From Alphaproteobacteria bacterium (GTDB taxonomy: Bacteria; Pseudomonadota; Alphaproteobacteria; Bin95): a stretch of 43,298 bases of DNA. This document shows positions 25,077-36,413 of the stretch, in pieces. Each line of letters begins with the position of its first letter. The stretch's first letter is position 1. The translations under genes and the position numbers were made by a program. The DNA is taken from assembly GCA_022825195.1 (NCBI GenBank), contig JAJDYL010000109.1:1-43298 (forward strand), read 5' to 3'. The notes below the pieces were generated by a model that had not been told where the DNA came from, did no database searches, and worked only from the letters and a program-made list of their open reading frames with translations.

Positions 25077-26057
25077 ATGTCCATGTTCAAACCTTTGGCG
25101 CTGGGTTGCGCAATGGCCGCCGTGGCGTTCCTGCCGGCCAATGCCGTGACGCTGATCGGCGCGGTGCAGTTCGACGAAAGCCACGCGTTCACCAAAGCGC
25201 TGCGCAAGTTCGAGCAAGAAGCGTCCGCCTGTTCCAACGGGTCTCTGGAATTCGACTTGCACCTGAACTCGGAACTCGGTCTTGAGAAGGACTATTTCGA
25301 GAATATGAGCCAGGGCATCGCGGTCGATTACGCCATCGTCGCGCCGTCGCACATGTCGACCTTCAGCGCCAAGGCGCCACTGATGGACATGCCATTCCTG
25401 TTCCGCGATCTCGACCACTGGAACAAGGTGATGGAGGCCGACGCGCTTGCGCCGCTGGCCGACGATGTGCTCGAAACCGCGAATGTGCGCCTGATCGGCT
25501 ATGCCGGCGGCGGCACCCGGCAGTTGATCGTGAACCGCCCGGTCACCAACATGACCGAACTCGAAGGCCTGCCTATGCGCGTGATGGGCGCGCCGATCCA
25601 GACGCGGATTTTCGAGGCGATCAGCGCGCATCCCTCGGTGATCGCCTACGCCGAGGTTTACAACGCCATCCAGACCGGTGTGATCGACGGGGCCGAGAAT
25701 GAGGCCGCCGGGATCGAGCAGATGAAGTTCTACGAAGTCGGGCCGCACATCTCGCTGACCGCGCATGCGATCACCGTGCGTCCGCTGGCCTTCTCCGAGA
25801 CGACCTTCGAGCGGCTAAGCGCCGATGAGCGGGCCTGTGTGCTCGAGGCCGGCAAGACCGCCGGCAAGCACGGCCGGGACATCGAATCGAGCCAGGACAG
25901 CGCTAAGCTGAAGGCGATGGAGGATGCCGGGCTCCTGACGACCCATGTCTTCACGGAGCGCGACAAACTTCTGGAACTGGCTGGCCCGGTCAAGCGCGCC
26001 TATGCCGAGGAACTGGGCGCGATCGACGTGCTCGAGGCGATCGAGGCAGTCCAGTAG
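25077..26057 (+). CDS. TRAP transporter substrate-binding protein (DctP family)
   Basis: 326 aa from ATG 25077, with GGGGAGG upstream. A signal peptide is visible (hydrophobic segment ending FLPANA), so the protein is periplasmic. The DctP fold is shown by LPMRVMGAP, where R168 matches the arginine that binds a substrate carboxylate, and by NAIQTGVIDGAENE. The ligand is probably an organic acid but cannot be named. It ends with two stop codons (TAG TAA). A strong hairpin separates it from dctQ. Confidence 0.93.
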   Translation: MSMFKPLALGCAMAAVAFLPANAVTLIGAVQFDESHAFTKALRKFEQEASACSNGSLEFDLHLNSELGLEKDYFENMSQGIAVDYAIVAPSHMSTFSAKAPLMDMPFLFRDLDHWNKVMEADALAPLADDVLETANVRLIGYAGGGTRQLIVNRPVTNMTELEGLPMRVMGAPIQTRIFEAISAHPSVIAYAEVYNAIQTGVIDGAENEAAGIEQMKFYEVGPHISLTAHAITVRPLAFSETTFERLSADERACVLEAGKTAGKHGRDIESSQDSAKLKAMEDAGLLTTHVFTERDKLLELAGPVKRAYAEELGAIDVLEAIEAVQ

Positions 26058-26072
26058 TAACAACGCGTCAGC

Positions 26073-26096
26073 CGGCGGAGCCTCCCGGCTCCGCCG
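26073..26096 (+). promoter_or_regulatory. Perfect 10-bp hairpin between dctP and dctQ
   Basis: CGGCGGAGCC at 26073-26082 pairs completely with GGCTCCGCCG at 26087-26096, with a 4-base TCCC loop. It has no T-tract, so it is more likely a barrier to 3' decay that raises the level of the binding protein over the membrane subunits than a full terminator. Confidence 0.55.
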
Positions 26097-26127
26097 ATTC
26101 CCCGTGTCCCGCAACCGAACCCGGGAG

Positions 26128-26628
26128 ATGCGTGTGCGCAAATTCCTGGGGGCCTATTACCGTCTGCTCAAGGTCCTGCTGACCGTGCTGATGGCCGTGC
26201 TGATCGTACCGGTCGCAATGCAGATTCTGAGCCGCTACACGGGGATCATCCCGCGCTTCATCTGGACCGAGGAGATCGCGCGCTTCTGCTTCGTCTGGAT
26301 CATCCTGATCGGCGCCATGATCGCGGTGCGCGACCGTACGCATTTCGATGTCGACGTCCTGCCGCGCAGTTCCAACCGGCTGATTGAACTGATCTCGACG
26401 CTGTTCGCTCATCTTGGGGTGCTGGCCGTGGCCCTGACCTTCGTGATCTATGGCTACGACTTCGCCATTCTCGGCTCGCGCCAGCGTTCGGAAATCGCCA
26501 GCCTGCCCATGCTTTCGATCTACATCGCCTGGCCGATCGCCGGGGTGACCTGGGTAATGTTCCTGGCGGAGAAGATCTGGGACCTGATTCTCGAATACCG
26601 CAGCCGGAGCGCCCATGGCGCCGGGTGA
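26128..26628 (+). CDS. TRAP transporter small membrane subunit (DctQ family)
   Basis: 166 aa from ATG 26128, after GGGAG. Four hydrophobic helices are present, with the family block WTEEIARFCFVWIILIGAM followed by VRDRTHFDVDVLP. It pairs with the large subunit DctM to form the Na+-driven carrier. It overlaps dctM by 14 bp. Confidence 0.93.
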   Translation: MRVRKFLGAYYRLLKVLLTVLMAVLIVPVAMQILSRYTGIIPRFIWTEEIARFCFVWIILIGAMIAVRDRTHFDVDVLPRSSNRLIELISTLFAHLGVLAVALTFVIYGYDFAILGSRQRSEIASLPMLSIYIAWPIAGVTWVMFLAEKIWDLILEYRSRSAHGAG

Positions 26629-27919
26629 GGTCGCCGCAATCCTGTTCGGCGTCTTCGCCGTCCTGGTGATCCTGCGCGTACCGGTGGCGTTTGCGCTGGG
26701 GCTCGCGGTCGTGCCCGTCTTCTTCATTGAGGAACGGCTGACCCCGGTGCTGCTCTTGCGCGAGATGTTCAAGAGCTACAACGCCTTCGTCCTCCTGGCG
26801 GTTCCATTCTTCCTGCTGGCGGCCAACCTGATGAACGCCGCCGGCATCACCGACCGGTTGATCCGGCTTGCGCGCGCCATGGTCGGGCACCTGCCGGGCG
26901 GGCTCGGTCATGTCAATGTCGTGGTCTCTATGCTCTTTGCCGGCATATCGGGCTCGTCGACGGCGGATGCGGCGGGGATTGGCTCGCTCCTGATCCCGCA
27001 GATGAGAAGACAGGGCTATGACGCACCTTTCGCGGTCGCGATCACAGCATGTTCCTCTGTGATGGGTGTCATCATTCCGCCCTCGATTCTCATGGTCGTC
27101 TGGGGCGGGTTGATGTCGGTCTCGATAGGCGGGCTCTTCCTCGCCGGCGTCGTGCCGGGCGTGCTGATTGCCGGCTCGCAGATGCTGACGGTCTATATCT
27201 ACGCCAAGCGCCGGGGCTATCCGGTCTACGCCCGCTCCACCTTGATCGAGCTGATGGTAGCCGCAGCGAGCGCCTCCCTGGCGCTGATGACGCCATTGAT
27301 AATTGTCGGCGGGATCGTCGGCGGATTCTTCACGCCGACAGAAGCCTCCGTCGTCGCCGTGATCTATTCGCTGGTCCTCGGCGCCGCGATCTACCGGTCG
27401 GTCGAACTGCGCGCGCTTCCGGGCATTCTCTACGACAGCGCCCGGTTCGCCGCGATTTCGCTGTTCTGCATCGGCACCGCTTCGGCCTTCGGCTGGTGCC
27501 TGGCCTTCTTCAAGATCCCGGCGGCGCTGGTAGGCCAGATCGAGGCGATGGGGCTCGGGCTGATCGGCACCGGCGCAATGTGCGCGTTGGCTTTCCTGGT
27601 GATCGGCATGTTCATCGACGCAATCCCGGCCATCATCATTCTCGGCACGGTGCTCTTCCCTGTGACCCAGCATGTCGGCATGCATCCGATCCACTTCGCG
27701 ATCATCGGGGTAATCAGCCTGGCCTTCGGGCTGGTGACGCCGCCCTACGGCCTCTGTCTGCTGATTACCGCCGCCATCGGGCGGATCCGACTGGTCGACG
27801 CGCTCAGGGATGTCGCGATCATCCTGTTGCCGATGATCGTCGTCCTCGGTATCGTGATCGTCGTTCCGGATGTGATCCTGACTCTGCCGCGTTGGATCAT
27901 GCCCAAATTCATCGACTGA
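26615..27919 (+). CDS. TRAP transporter large membrane subunit (DctM family)
   Basis: 434 aa from ATG 26615. Twelve or so hydrophobic segments are present, with SMLFAGISGSSTADAAGIGSL and GVIIPPSILMVVWGG, typical of the sodium- and substrate-binding hairpins of DctM. Full length. It lies 25 bp upstream of the dioxygenase gene, which suggests one transcript for uptake and hydroxylation. Confidence 0.94.
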   Translation: MAPGEVAAILFGVFAVLVILRVPVAFALGLAVVPVFFIEERLTPVLLLREMFKSYNAFVLLAVPFFLLAANLMNAAGITDRLIRLARAMVGHLPGGLGHVNVVVSMLFAGISGSSTADAAGIGSLLIPQMRRQGYDAPFAVAITACSSVMGVIIPPSILMVVWGGLMSVSIGGLFLAGVVPGVLIAGSQMLTVYIYAKRRGYPVYARSTLIELMVAAASASLALMTPLIIVGGIVGGFFTPTEASVVAVIYSLVLGAAIYRSVELRALPGILYDSARFAAISLFCIGTASAFGWCLAFFKIPAALVGQIEAMGLGLIGTGAMCALAFLVIGMFIDAIPAIIILGTVLFPVTQHVGMHPIHFAIIGVISLAFGLVTPPYGLCLLITAAIGRIRLVDALRDVAIILLPMIVVLGIVIVVPDVILTLPRWIMPKFID

Positions 27920-27944
27920 CGCGCTAGATCGCAGGGTCAGAGGG

Positions 27945-28814
27945 ATGCCACGCTATCGGGTCAGGCCGCTAGGGGACCGGTTCGGGGTCGAGGTCACCGG
28001 GCTGGACCTTTTCGCCGGGCTCCGCCCGGACGAGATGGCCGCCCTGCGCCGGCAATTCCACGACAGCCAACTCATGGTGATCCGCGGCCAGAACATCGAG
28101 CCCCGCCGCTTCCTTTGGTTCGCCCGGCATTTCGGGCGCCCGCAACCGCACATCGCCGCACACTTGCGCCACAAGGAAGTGCCCGAGATTCTGCCGCTTT
28201 CGAACATCTTTGTCGACGACAAGCCGATCGGAATCTTCGACGGCGCCGCGTTCTGGCATCAGGACATGGCCTATGAGGATGTGGCCTCGAACGCCACTAT
28301 CGTCCATGCGATCGAGACGCCGGACCGGGGCGGAGACACGCTGTTCGCGGATATGTGGGCCGCCTACGACGCGCTTGAACCCGGGATGCGCGAGCGCATT
28401 TCCGGCCTGGTCGCGCGCCACCGCTACGGCAACCGCGCCGACGAGGACTACAGGACCCGCGCCAAGGCCATGGAACTGACGGCCGAGGAGCAGCGCCGGG
28501 TGCATGACGTCTACCACCCGCTGGTGCTCGCACATCCGGTCACGGGACGTCGCGCACTTTATGGCGTCGCGTCCACTTCGAGGGGTATCCGGGGCCTGGA
28601 GGACGCCGAAGCCCGCGCGCTGCTGGACGCGCTCGGCCGGCACGCATCGCAGGACCGGTTCGTCCAGGCCCATCGTTACCGGGTCGGGGACATTGTGCTC
28701 TGGGACAACTTCTCGCTGATGCACAAGGCCACGCCGATCGACCGCGCGAACGGGCCGGGGACGCGGCGCTACCTGCACCGGATCAGCACCAAGGACCTGC
28801 TGACAGCGGCCTGA
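27945..28814 (+). CDS. TauD/TfdA-family dioxygenase linked to a TRAP transporter
   Basis: 289 aa from ATG 27945, 25 bp after dctM. The iron triad is FWHQD (H105, D107) and WDNFSLMH (H260), with the 2-oxoglutarate-binding arginines in GTRRYLHR. It resembles the TauD/2,4-D dioxygenase class, which oxidises sulfonates, aryloxyacids or similar acids. Its place after dctPQM suggests that it opens the breakdown of the imported compound. The substrate is unknown. It is only distantly similar to the 5593 dioxygenase. Confidence 0.9.
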   Translation: MPRYRVRPLGDRFGVEVTGLDLFAGLRPDEMAALRRQFHDSQLMVIRGQNIEPRRFLWFARHFGRPQPHIAAHLRHKEVPEILPLSNIFVDDKPIGIFDGAAFWHQDMAYEDVASNATIVHAIETPDRGGDTLFADMWAAYDALEPGMRERISGLVARHRYGNRADEDYRTRAKAMELTAEEQRRVHDVYHPLVLAHPVTGRRALYGVASTSRGIRGLEDAEARALLDALGRHASQDRFVQAHRYRVGDIVLWDNFSLMHKATPIDRANGPGTRRYLHRISTKDLLTAA

Positions 28815-28875
28815 GGCCGAGACTCCCGCCGGTTAGAGCGAACCGCTCCGCAAATTCGGCCGCCTCCGGCAGAAA

Positions 28876-28901
28876 TGCGGGCAGCGGCACCGCAGCTCCT
28901 T
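28876..28901 (+). terminator. Possible weak terminator after the TRAP-dioxygenase operon
   Basis: TGCGG at 28876-28880 can pair with CCGCA at 28890-28894, followed by the pyrimidine run GCTCCTTTT. The stem is only 5 bp. The surrounding gap (28815-29020) separates the dioxygenase from metK. I looked for a SAM-type riboswitch there and saw none. Confidence 0.3.
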
Positions 28902-29020
28902 TTCCGGCGGATGCGGCGTCAACACACTTGACCCTCCCGGTCGCGGCTTGCGACAACGAGCCATCGACCCGCACCGTTCGGCGGGCCTGTTCGATGACTT
29001 AATCAGGGAGCGTCCGCCCC

Positions 29021-30207
<1,187 letters not shown>

Positions 30208-30211
<4 letters not shown>

Positions 30212-30909
30212 ACGAGCCGACCGACTACCGCTTCTACGGCCGGCGGCGCGGCCGGCCCCTGAACCCGGGACGCCGGCGGGCCCTGGACGCCGTGCTTCCC
30301 TCCATGCTGCTGCCCGACGGGCCGCTCGACCCGGCGGCGCTGTTCGGGTTCGACATCGAGGATCTGTGGCTGGAAATCGGCTTCGGCGCCGGCGAGCATC
30401 TTGCCTGGCAGGCCGCCCGCCATCCGCGCATCGGCTTCATCGGGGCCGAACCCTATATCAATGGCGTTGCGAGCCTGGCGGCCCGCGCCGAAGCAGAGGG
30501 CCTCGGCAACCTCCGCATTCATTGCGACGACGCGGCCGGCGTGCTGGACCGGCTGCCCGGGAATGTCCTGGGAAAAGTGTTCATCCTGTTTCCCGACCCA
30601 TGGCCCAAGACGCGGCATCGACACCGGCGCCTCGTCGCGCGGCCGATGCTGGACAGGCTGGCGCGGGTCATGCGGGAAGGCGCGGAACTCCGCCTGGCGA
30701 CGGACCACGGCGACTATCTCGACTGGATGCTGGAGCGCCTGACGACGCACCCCGCGTTCGCGTGGACGGCCGCCTGCGCGGACGACTGGCGCAAACGCCC
30801 GGCCGACTGGCCCGAAACGCGCTATGAGGCCAAGGCGCGGGCCGCAGGCGTCAAATCGACCTATCTGAGCTTTGCCCGCCGCGGCGCCGTTGCGGTTTCC
30901 CTTGTCTGA
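30208..30909 (+). CDS. trmB: tRNA (guanine-N7-)-methyltransferase (TrmB)
   Basis: 233 aa from TTG 30208, overlapping the metK stop. The SAM-binding part is [11 protein letters not shown], and the tRNA-binding catalytic block is [15 protein letters not shown]. The end ([18 protein letters not shown]) is typical. It methylates G46 of tRNA using SAM made by the upstream gene. A promoter for rimP-nusA lies over its last codons. Confidence 0.96.
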
Positions 30910-30918
30910 CGCTATAGT
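30890..30918 (+). promoter_or_regulatory. Candidate promoter of the rimP-nusA-infB-pnp operon
   Basis: TTGCGG at 30890-30895 and TATAGT at 30913-30918 have an ideal 17-base spacer. Transcription would start near 30925 and give a leader of about 100 bases that contains the terminator hairpin described next. Confidence 0.55.
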
Positions 30919-30980
30919 CCGCGCGCTTGCCTGCTTGTCTTGGATGCGGGCTGCTCATTCTTGACAGTGGGAAGCGAATC

Positions 30981-31003
30981 GGGGGCTTCGGGCCGCCTTT
31001 TTT
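30981..31003 (+). terminator. Leader terminator/attenuator before rimP
   Basis: A GGGGGC arm at 30981-30986 pairs with GCCGCC at 30992-30997 around TTCGG (6-bp stem with one G-G mismatch), followed by six T's at 30998-31003. This intrinsic terminator lies between the promoter at 30890 and rimP. It may end metK-trmB transcripts and also attenuate the nusA operon, as NusA is known to autoregulate in other bacteria. Confidence 0.6.
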
Positions 31004-31025
31004 CGTTGGGAGAAGACCGACGGCC

Positions 31026-31526
31026 GTAACCATTGCCGACAGCGCCGCCGCGCGGCGCGTGGCCGACCTGGTGACGCCCGCCCTGGAAGGTTTGGGCTAC
31101 GAGCTCGTGCGCGTCCGGTTCGGAGGCAGCGATCCGGTGCTGCAGATCATGGTGGAGCGCCATGACCGAAGCGGCATGACCGTGGACCATTGCGCCGAGG
31201 CAAGCCGGACGCTTTCGGCGCTGCTGGACGTCGAGGACCCGATTCCGCAAGCCTATTCACTGGAGGTGAGCTCCCCCGGGATCGACCGGCCGCTCACCCG
31301 GCCGGGCGATTTCGAGCGTTTTGCCGGCTTCGAGGCCCGAATCGAGCTTGAGGACGGCATGGCCGGCCAGCGCCGGTTCCGCGGCAGGCTCGACGGCCTG
31401 CAGGGAGGCGCCCTGCGGCTGCAGACGGAACAGGGCGAGACGGCATTGCCGCTGGCCGCCGTCAAGTCGGCGAAACTGCTGATGACCGAAGCGCTGCTGG
31501 CGGCTGCGGCCGACGGCGCAATCTAG
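31026..31526 (+). CDS. rimP: Ribosome maturation factor RimP with no standard start codon
   Basis: About 166 aa if it begins at the codon GTA 31026. The protein is RimP: LEGLGYELVRVRFGG, the 30S-maturation family block SLEVSSPGIDRPLT, and a C-terminal SH3-like domain. A GGGAGAAG ribosome site at 31008-31015 has a normal 10-base spacer to GTA ACC ATT GCC, where GTG would be expected. The only other in-frame start is TTG 30927, which would sit on the predicted mRNA 5' end and be translated through the terminator. An ATT at 31032 is possible. The operon continues into nusA. Confidence 0.85.
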   Translation, partial: VTIADSAAARRVADLVTPALEGLGYELVRVRFGGSDPVLQIMVERHDRSGMTVDHCAEASRTLSALLDVEDPIPQAYSLEVSSPGIDRPLTRPGDFERFAGFEARIELEDGMAGQRRFRGRLDGLQGGALRLQTEQGETALPLAAVKSAKLLMTEALLAAAADGAI

Positions 31527-31547
31527 GAAAGCGAGGGCGACCCCGCC

Positions 31548-33161
31548 ATGGTGAACATTCTCGGGCCCGAACTGCTGCAGATCGCGGATAGCGCGGCGCG
31601 CGAAAAGGGCATCGACCGCGACGAGGTCATCGTTGCCGTGGAGCAGGCGATTCAGCGCGCGGGCCGGTCCAAATACGGCCTGGAGCACGACATTCGCGCC
31701 TCCATCGACCGCCAGACCGGGGAAATCCGGCTGGCGCGCTACCGGGAGGTCGTCGAGGAGGATGCGGAAATCGAGGACGAGTTCGCGCAGCTCCGGCTGA
31801 GCCACGCGCTGCGCTACAACGCTTCCGCGAAGGTCGGGGACATGCTGGTCGACGATCTGCCGCCGATCGATTTCGGGCGCGTCGCCGCCCAGTCCGCGAA
31901 GCAGGTCATCGTCCAGAAAGTGCGCGAAGCGGAGCGCGCCCGGCAGTACCGGGAGTTCGTCGGACGGGTCGGCGAGATCGTCAACGGCCTCGTCAAGCGC
32001 AACGAGTTCGGCCACGTGGTCGTCGATCTCGGCCAGGCCGAGGCGGTGCTCCGCAGGGACGAGATCATTCCGCGCGAGCATCCGCGCCGCAACGAGCGTG
32101 TCCGCGCCCTGATTCACGAAGTTCGCGAAGAGACGCGGGGCCCGCAGATTTTCCTGTCGCGCACGCGCAACGAATTCCTGGTGCGGCTGTTCGCCCAGGA
32201 GGTGCCGGAGATCTATGACGGCATCATCGAGATACGCGCCGTGGCCCGCGACCCGGGCAGCCGCGCCAAGATCGCGGTGATCTCCAACGACCCGGGCATC
32301 GACCCCGTGGGCGCCTGCGTCGGCATGCGCGGCAGCCGCGTCCAGGCGGTCGTGAGCGAGCTCCACGGCGAAAAGATCGACATCATTCCCTGGTCCGAGG
32401 ACCCGGCGACCTTCATCGTCAATGCGCTGGCCCCGGCGGAGGTGGTGAAGGTCGTGCTGGACGAGGAGGACGGACGCATCGAAGTGGTGGTGCCGGACGA
32501 CCAGCTGAGCCAGGCGATCGGCCGCCGGGGCCAGAATGTCCGCCTCGCGAGCCAGCTGACCGGCTGGTCGATCGACATTCTGACCGAGGCCGAGGAATCG
32601 GAGCGCCGCCAGGAGGAAATGCGGCAGCGTTCGGCGCTGTTCATCGACGCGCTCGACGTCGACGAGGTCATCGCGCAACTGCTTGTCACCGAGGGGTTCA
32701 CGACCCTCGAGGAAGTCGCCTATGTCGGCATCGACGACCTGATGGAAATCGAGGGCTTCGACGAGGAGATCGCCGAGGAACTGCAGCGCCGCGCGCAGGA
32801 TTTCCTCGAACTGCAGGCGGCAAGGCTCGACAGCGAGCGCATCGAACTCGGCGTATCGGACGATGTCGCCGGGATCGAAGGCCTGAACGGCCATATCGTG
32901 GTGGCGCTCGGACAGGCGGGCATATTGACGCTCGACGATTTCGCCGACCTTTCGAGCGACGAGTTGCGCTTCACCGCGAGCCCGATGCACGAGGGCCGCG
33001 ACCTGGACGCGATTGCCGGGCTCGACCTGGAAACGCTCGAAGCCGGTCTCGCGGCGAGCACCCTCGATCCCGACATGGCGGACGCGATGATCATGGCAGC
33101 CCGCGCCCACTGGTTCGAAGACGAGCCGGCCGACGAAGAGCCGGCCGAAGAATTGTCGTGA
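31548..33161 (+). CDS. nusA: Transcription termination/antitermination factor NusA
   Basis: 537 aa from ATG 31548. The order is NusA N-terminal domain (residues 1-125, [19 protein letters not shown]), S1 (about 130-200), two KH domains (about 200-345, with [19 protein letters not shown]) and two acidic C-terminal repeats (about 365-500). The tail is strongly acidic ([12 protein letters not shown]). It binds RNA polymerase and controls pausing, termination and antitermination. Second gene of the operon. Confidence 0.97.
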   Translation: MVNILGPELLQIADSAAREKGIDRDEVIVAVEQAIQRAGRSKYGLEHDIRASIDRQTGEIRLARYREVVEEDAEIEDEFAQLRLSHALRYNASAKVGDMLVDDLPPIDFGRVAAQSAKQVIVQKVREAERARQYREFVGRVGEIVNGLVKRNEFGHVVVDLGQAEAVLRRDEIIPREHPRRNERVRALIHEVREETRGPQIFLSRTRNEFLVRLFAQEVPEIYDGIIEIRAVARDPGSRAKIAVISNDPGIDPVGACVGMRGSRVQAVVSELHGEKIDIIPWSEDPATFIVNALAPAEVVKVVLDEEDGRIEVVVPDDQLSQAIGRRGQNVRLASQLTGWSIDILTEAEESERRQEEMRQRSALFIDALDVDEVIAQLLVTEGFTTLEEVAYVGIDDLMEIEGFDEEIAEELQRRAQDFLELQAARLDSERIELGVSDDVAGIEGLNGHIVVALGQAGILTLDDFADLSSDELRFTASPMHEGRDLDAIAGLDLETLEAGLAASTLDPDMADAMIMAARAHWFEDEPADEEPAEELS

Positions 33162-33177
33162 GGAGTCGGACGGGAAC

Positions 33178-33786
33178 GTGGCCAGCGCGGCAACCAGGGT
33201 GGATGACGGGATGCGCCGGTGCGTCGCGACGCGGCGGAGCCGGCCGCGCGGGGAACTGATCCGGTTCGTCGTCGGACCGGACGGCGGCCTCGCGCCCGAT
33301 TTCGAGGAAAAGCTGCCCGGGCGCGGCTACTGGGTCGGCGCCGATCCGCAGAGCCTGGAGGCCGCCCGGCGCGAACGGGCCTTCCAGCGCGCGGCGCGGC
33401 GGCAGCTCTCCGTGCCGGGCGACCTTGAAGCGCGCGTCGAGGCCGGCCTCGTGGAGCGTTGCTGCAGCCTGCTGGGCCTCGCCCGCCGCTCGGGGCTGCT
33501 CGCAGCCGGTTTCGAGGGCGCGGGCGAATGGCTGCGGGACGGGCGGGGCGCAGTTCTGGTCGAGGCGCTCGACGGCGCGGAGAACGGAAGGCGGGCGCTC
33601 GCCGGACTGGCGCGCGGCCTTCCGGTGGTATCGGTTTTGACCGCCGCCGAAATGGGCGCGGCAATTGGGCGTGACATGACCGTTCATGCGGTGCTAGGTC
33701 CGGGTCGGCTGGCGGAGCGGTTCGCCCGCGAAGCCGGACGGCTTGCCGGCTTCCGCAATGGAACGGCGGACGGGAGACAGGGATGA
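33178..33786 (+). CDS. YlxR (DUF448) RNA-binding protein fused to an L7Ae-like domain
   Basis: 202 aa from GTG 33178. The first 90 residues are the YlxR/DUF448 domain ([20 protein letters not shown] and GRGYWVGAD). The remainder resembles the L7Ae/L30e fold ([22 protein letters not shown]). The two-domain form is usual in alphaproteobacteria at this place between nusA and infB. It overlaps infB by 4 bp. Its function is probably nucleoid or RNA binding. Confidence 0.93.
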   Translation: MASAATRVDDGMRRCVATRRSRPRGELIRFVVGPDGGLAPDFEEKLPGRGYWVGADPQSLEAARRERAFQRAARRQLSVPGDLEARVEAGLVERCCSLLGLARRSGLLAAGFEGAGEWLRDGRGAVLVEALDGAENGRRALAGLARGLPVVSVLTAAEMGAAIGRDMTVHAVLGPGRLAERFAREAGRLAGFRNGTADGRQG

Positions 33787-36413
33787 CCGAAAGCGGCGAT
33801 CGCGAGAGCGGCAAGCTCAGCCTCTCCCGCCCGGGTAAGCTGGAGTTGAAGAAGCGGGTGGGCGCCGGGAAGGTTCGCCAGAGCTTTTCCCACGGCCGGT
33901 CGAAGCAGGTCACGGTCGAGGTCAAGCGCAAGCGCACGATCATAACCGACAAGCCCGGCAGGGAAGCCGAACAGAAAGCCGGCGGGCTGAGCACCGAGGA
34001 GCGCGCAGCGCGGGCGCGGGCCTTGCAGGCCCGGCCGAAGCCGGCGCCCGCCCCTGCCGCAGCGGAACCGGCGCCCGAGGCGCCGCCCTCTCCTCCGCCT
34101 CAGCCTCAGAGCCCTGAAGAAATCCGTGCCGAACAACGGGCGCGCGAGCTTGCCGAGCTCAAGGCCGCCAATGCCGAAGAGCAGCGCAAGCAGGATGAAA
34201 TCGAGGCGCGGCGCCAGGAAGAGGAAGAGAAGAAGCGCGCCGCCGAGGAGGCCCGCCGCGACGTGGCGCGCCGGGCGGAACCGGCCCGGGGCGACCGCCA
34301 ACCCGGCAGTGCCGCCGCCCGCCGCACCGCCGATACGGGCCCTCGCCGCCCGAGGCCGGCAGGCAGGCCGTCGGCGCGGCCGTCCGAGGCTCCGGTTCCG
34401 GCGGCGGATCTGCCGGGCGGGCGGCGCTCGGGCGGACGGGACGAGGACGACCGCGGCGGACGGAGGCGGAACGACAAGCGGCCCGCCGCGCAGCCGCGCC
34501 GCACGGAGCCGCGCCGGCGCGCCGGCAAGCTCACCATCGTCCAGGCGCTGGATGAAGAGGTCGAACAGGAGCGGCAGCGCTCGCTGGCGTCGGTGCGCCG
34601 GGCCCGCGAACGCGAACGCCAGCGCCAGGCGTCGGGACAGGGGCAGCAGTTCATCCAGCGCGAAGTCGTGGTGCCCGAGACCATTCTCATCAGCGAACTC
34701 GCCAACCGGATGGCGACGCGGGCCGTCGATGTGATTCGCGTCCTGATGCAGAACGGCATCCGGGCCACGCCGTCGCAGTCGATCGACGCGGACACGGCGG
34801 AACTCGTCGTCGAGGAATTCGGACACCGCGTGATCCGCGTTGCGGAGAGCGACGTCGAGGCAGGCCTCGCCGGGCCGCCGGACGACGAGACCGACCTGAA
34901 GCCCCGCGCGCCGGTGGTCACCGTGATGGGTCATGTCGACCACGGCAAGACATCGCTTCTCGATGCGCTTCGGCAGACGGATGTCGTGAGCGGCGAGGCG
35001 GGCGGGATCACCCAGCATATCGGTGCATACCGGGTGCGGACGCCGTCCGGCGCCGACATCACGTTCCTCGATACGCCGGGCCACGAGGCCTTTTCGGCAA
35101 TGCGCGCGCGCGGCTCCCGCGCAACCGACATCGTAATCCTCGTGGTTGCCGCCGACGACAGCGTCCAGCCGCAGACGGTCGAGGCGATCGCGCACGCAAG
35201 GGCGGCGGAAGCGCCGATCATTGTCGCGATCAACAAGGTCGACCGTCCCGAGGCCGATCCCGGCCGGGTTCGGAGCGACCTGCTGCAGCACGAACTGGTC
35301 GCGGAGGAATTCGGCGGCGATGTGCAGATGATCGAGGTATCGGCGACGCAGAAGACCGGCCTCGACACCCTGGAAGAAGCCGTCCTGCTTCAGGCCGACA
35401 TGATGGAGCTGACGGCCAACCCGGACCGCGGCGCGAGCGGCATCGTGGTCGAGGCGCAACTCGACCGGGGCCGCGGTGCGGTCGCAACCATTCTGGTTCA
35501 GAGCGGCACGCTCGAAGTGGGCGACATCGTCGTCGCCGGCGCGGAATGGGGAAAGGTCCGGGCGATGGTCGACGACCGCACCGGAAGGGTGAAGGCGGCC
35601 GGTCCCTCGGTGCCGGTCGAGGTGCTCGGCCTCTCCGGCCCGCCCGTTGCGGGCGACGAGGTTGTGGTCGTGGACAGCGAGGCGCGCGCCCGGGAGGTCA
35701 CCGAATACCGCGCCCGGCGCGAGAGGGAGGCCCAGGCGGCGCCGGTCAGGCGCGGCTCGATAGACGACATCTTCAAGAGCCTCGCCGCCGGCAGGACCGA
35801 GAAGGTGCCGTTGGTCATCAAGGCGGATGTGCAGGGCTCGGTCGAAGCCATTGTCGGCGCTCTCACGAAGCTTGGCAGCGACGAGGTGGAGGTGGATATC
35901 CTGCACAGCGGCGTGGGCGGCATTTCCGAGAGCGATGTAACCCTCGCGCATGCGTCCGGCGGCTTCATCCTCGGCTTCAACGTGCGCGCCGGAAATCCCG
36001 CGCGCCTTGCAGCGCAGCAGCATGGCGTCGATATCCGGTACTACTCGATCATCTACGAGTTGATCGACGACATTCGCGACGCGATGGTCGGAAAGCTGGC
36101 GCCCGAATTGCGCGAACGCCAGATCGGCCAGGCGGACATCCGGGAGGTCTTCAACATCACCCGGGTCGGCAAGGTGGCCGGTTGCCGGGTCATCGAGGGC
36201 GTGGTGCGGCGCGGAGCCGGCGTGCGGCTGCTGCGCGACAACATCGTCATCCATGAAGGCCGCCTCGCGACCCTCAAGCGGTTCAAGGAAGAGCAACGGG
36301 AGGTGCGCGAGGGTTTCGAATGCGGCATGTCGTTCGAGTCCTACCAGGACATCCAGATCGGCGATGTCATCGAATGCTACGAAACCGAGGAAGTGCAGCG
36401 CACGCTGCCATGA
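33783..36413 (+). CDS. infB: Translation initiation factor IF-2
   Basis: 876 aa from ATG 33783. A long N-terminal part rich in Ala, Pro, Glu and Arg (low complexity, about residues 55-245) is followed by the IF2_N domain and the G domain: GHVDHGKT (383-390), DTPGHEAF and NKVDRPEA. Domains II-IV follow, ending EVQRTLP. It brings initiator tRNA to the 30S subunit. Long opposite-strand open frames here are artefacts of the GC-rich codons. It overlaps rbfA by 4 bp (ATGA). Confidence 0.98.
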   Translation: MTESGDRESGKLSLSRPGKLELKKRVGAGKVRQSFSHGRSKQVTVEVKRKRTIITDKPGREAEQKAGGLSTEERAARARALQARPKPAPAPAAAEPAPEAPPSPPPQPQSPEEIRAEQRARELAELKAANAEEQRKQDEIEARRQEEEEKKRAAEEARRDVARRAEPARGDRQPGSAAARRTADTGPRRPRPAGRPSARPSEAPVPAADLPGGRRSGGRDEDDRGGRRRNDKRPAAQPRRTEPRRRAGKLTIVQALDEEVEQERQRSLASVRRARERERQRQASGQGQQFIQREVVVPETILISELANRMATRAVDVIRVLMQNGIRATPSQSIDADTAELVVEEFGHRVIRVAESDVEAGLAGPPDDETDLKPRAPVVTVMGHVDHGKTSLLDALRQTDVVSGEAGGITQHIGAYRVRTPSGADITFLDTPGHEAFSAMRARGSRATDIVILVVAADDSVQPQTVEAIAHARAAEAPIIVAINKVDRPEADPGRVRSDLLQHELVAEEFGGDVQMIEVSATQKTGLDTLEEAVLLQADMMELTANPDRGASGIVVEAQLDRGRGAVATILVQSGTLEVGDIVVAGAEWGKVRAMVDDRTGRVKAAGPSVPVEVLGLSGPPVAGDEVVVVDSEARAREVTEYRARREREAQAAPVRRGSIDDIFKSLAAGRTEKVPLVIKADVQGSVEAIVGALTKLGSDEVEVDILHSGVGGISESDVTLAHASGGFILGFNVRAGNPARLAAQQHGVDIRYYSIIYELIDDIRDAMVGKLAPELRERQIGQADIREVFNITRVGKVAGCRVIEGVVRRGAGVRLLRDNIVIHEGRLATLKRFKEEQREVREGFECGMSFESYQDIQIGDVIECYETEEVQRTLP

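Noticed and set aside
28815..29020. SAM-sensing riboswitch before metK
   Set aside because: I searched by eye for SAM-II and SAM/SAH cores and found no matching conserved segments.
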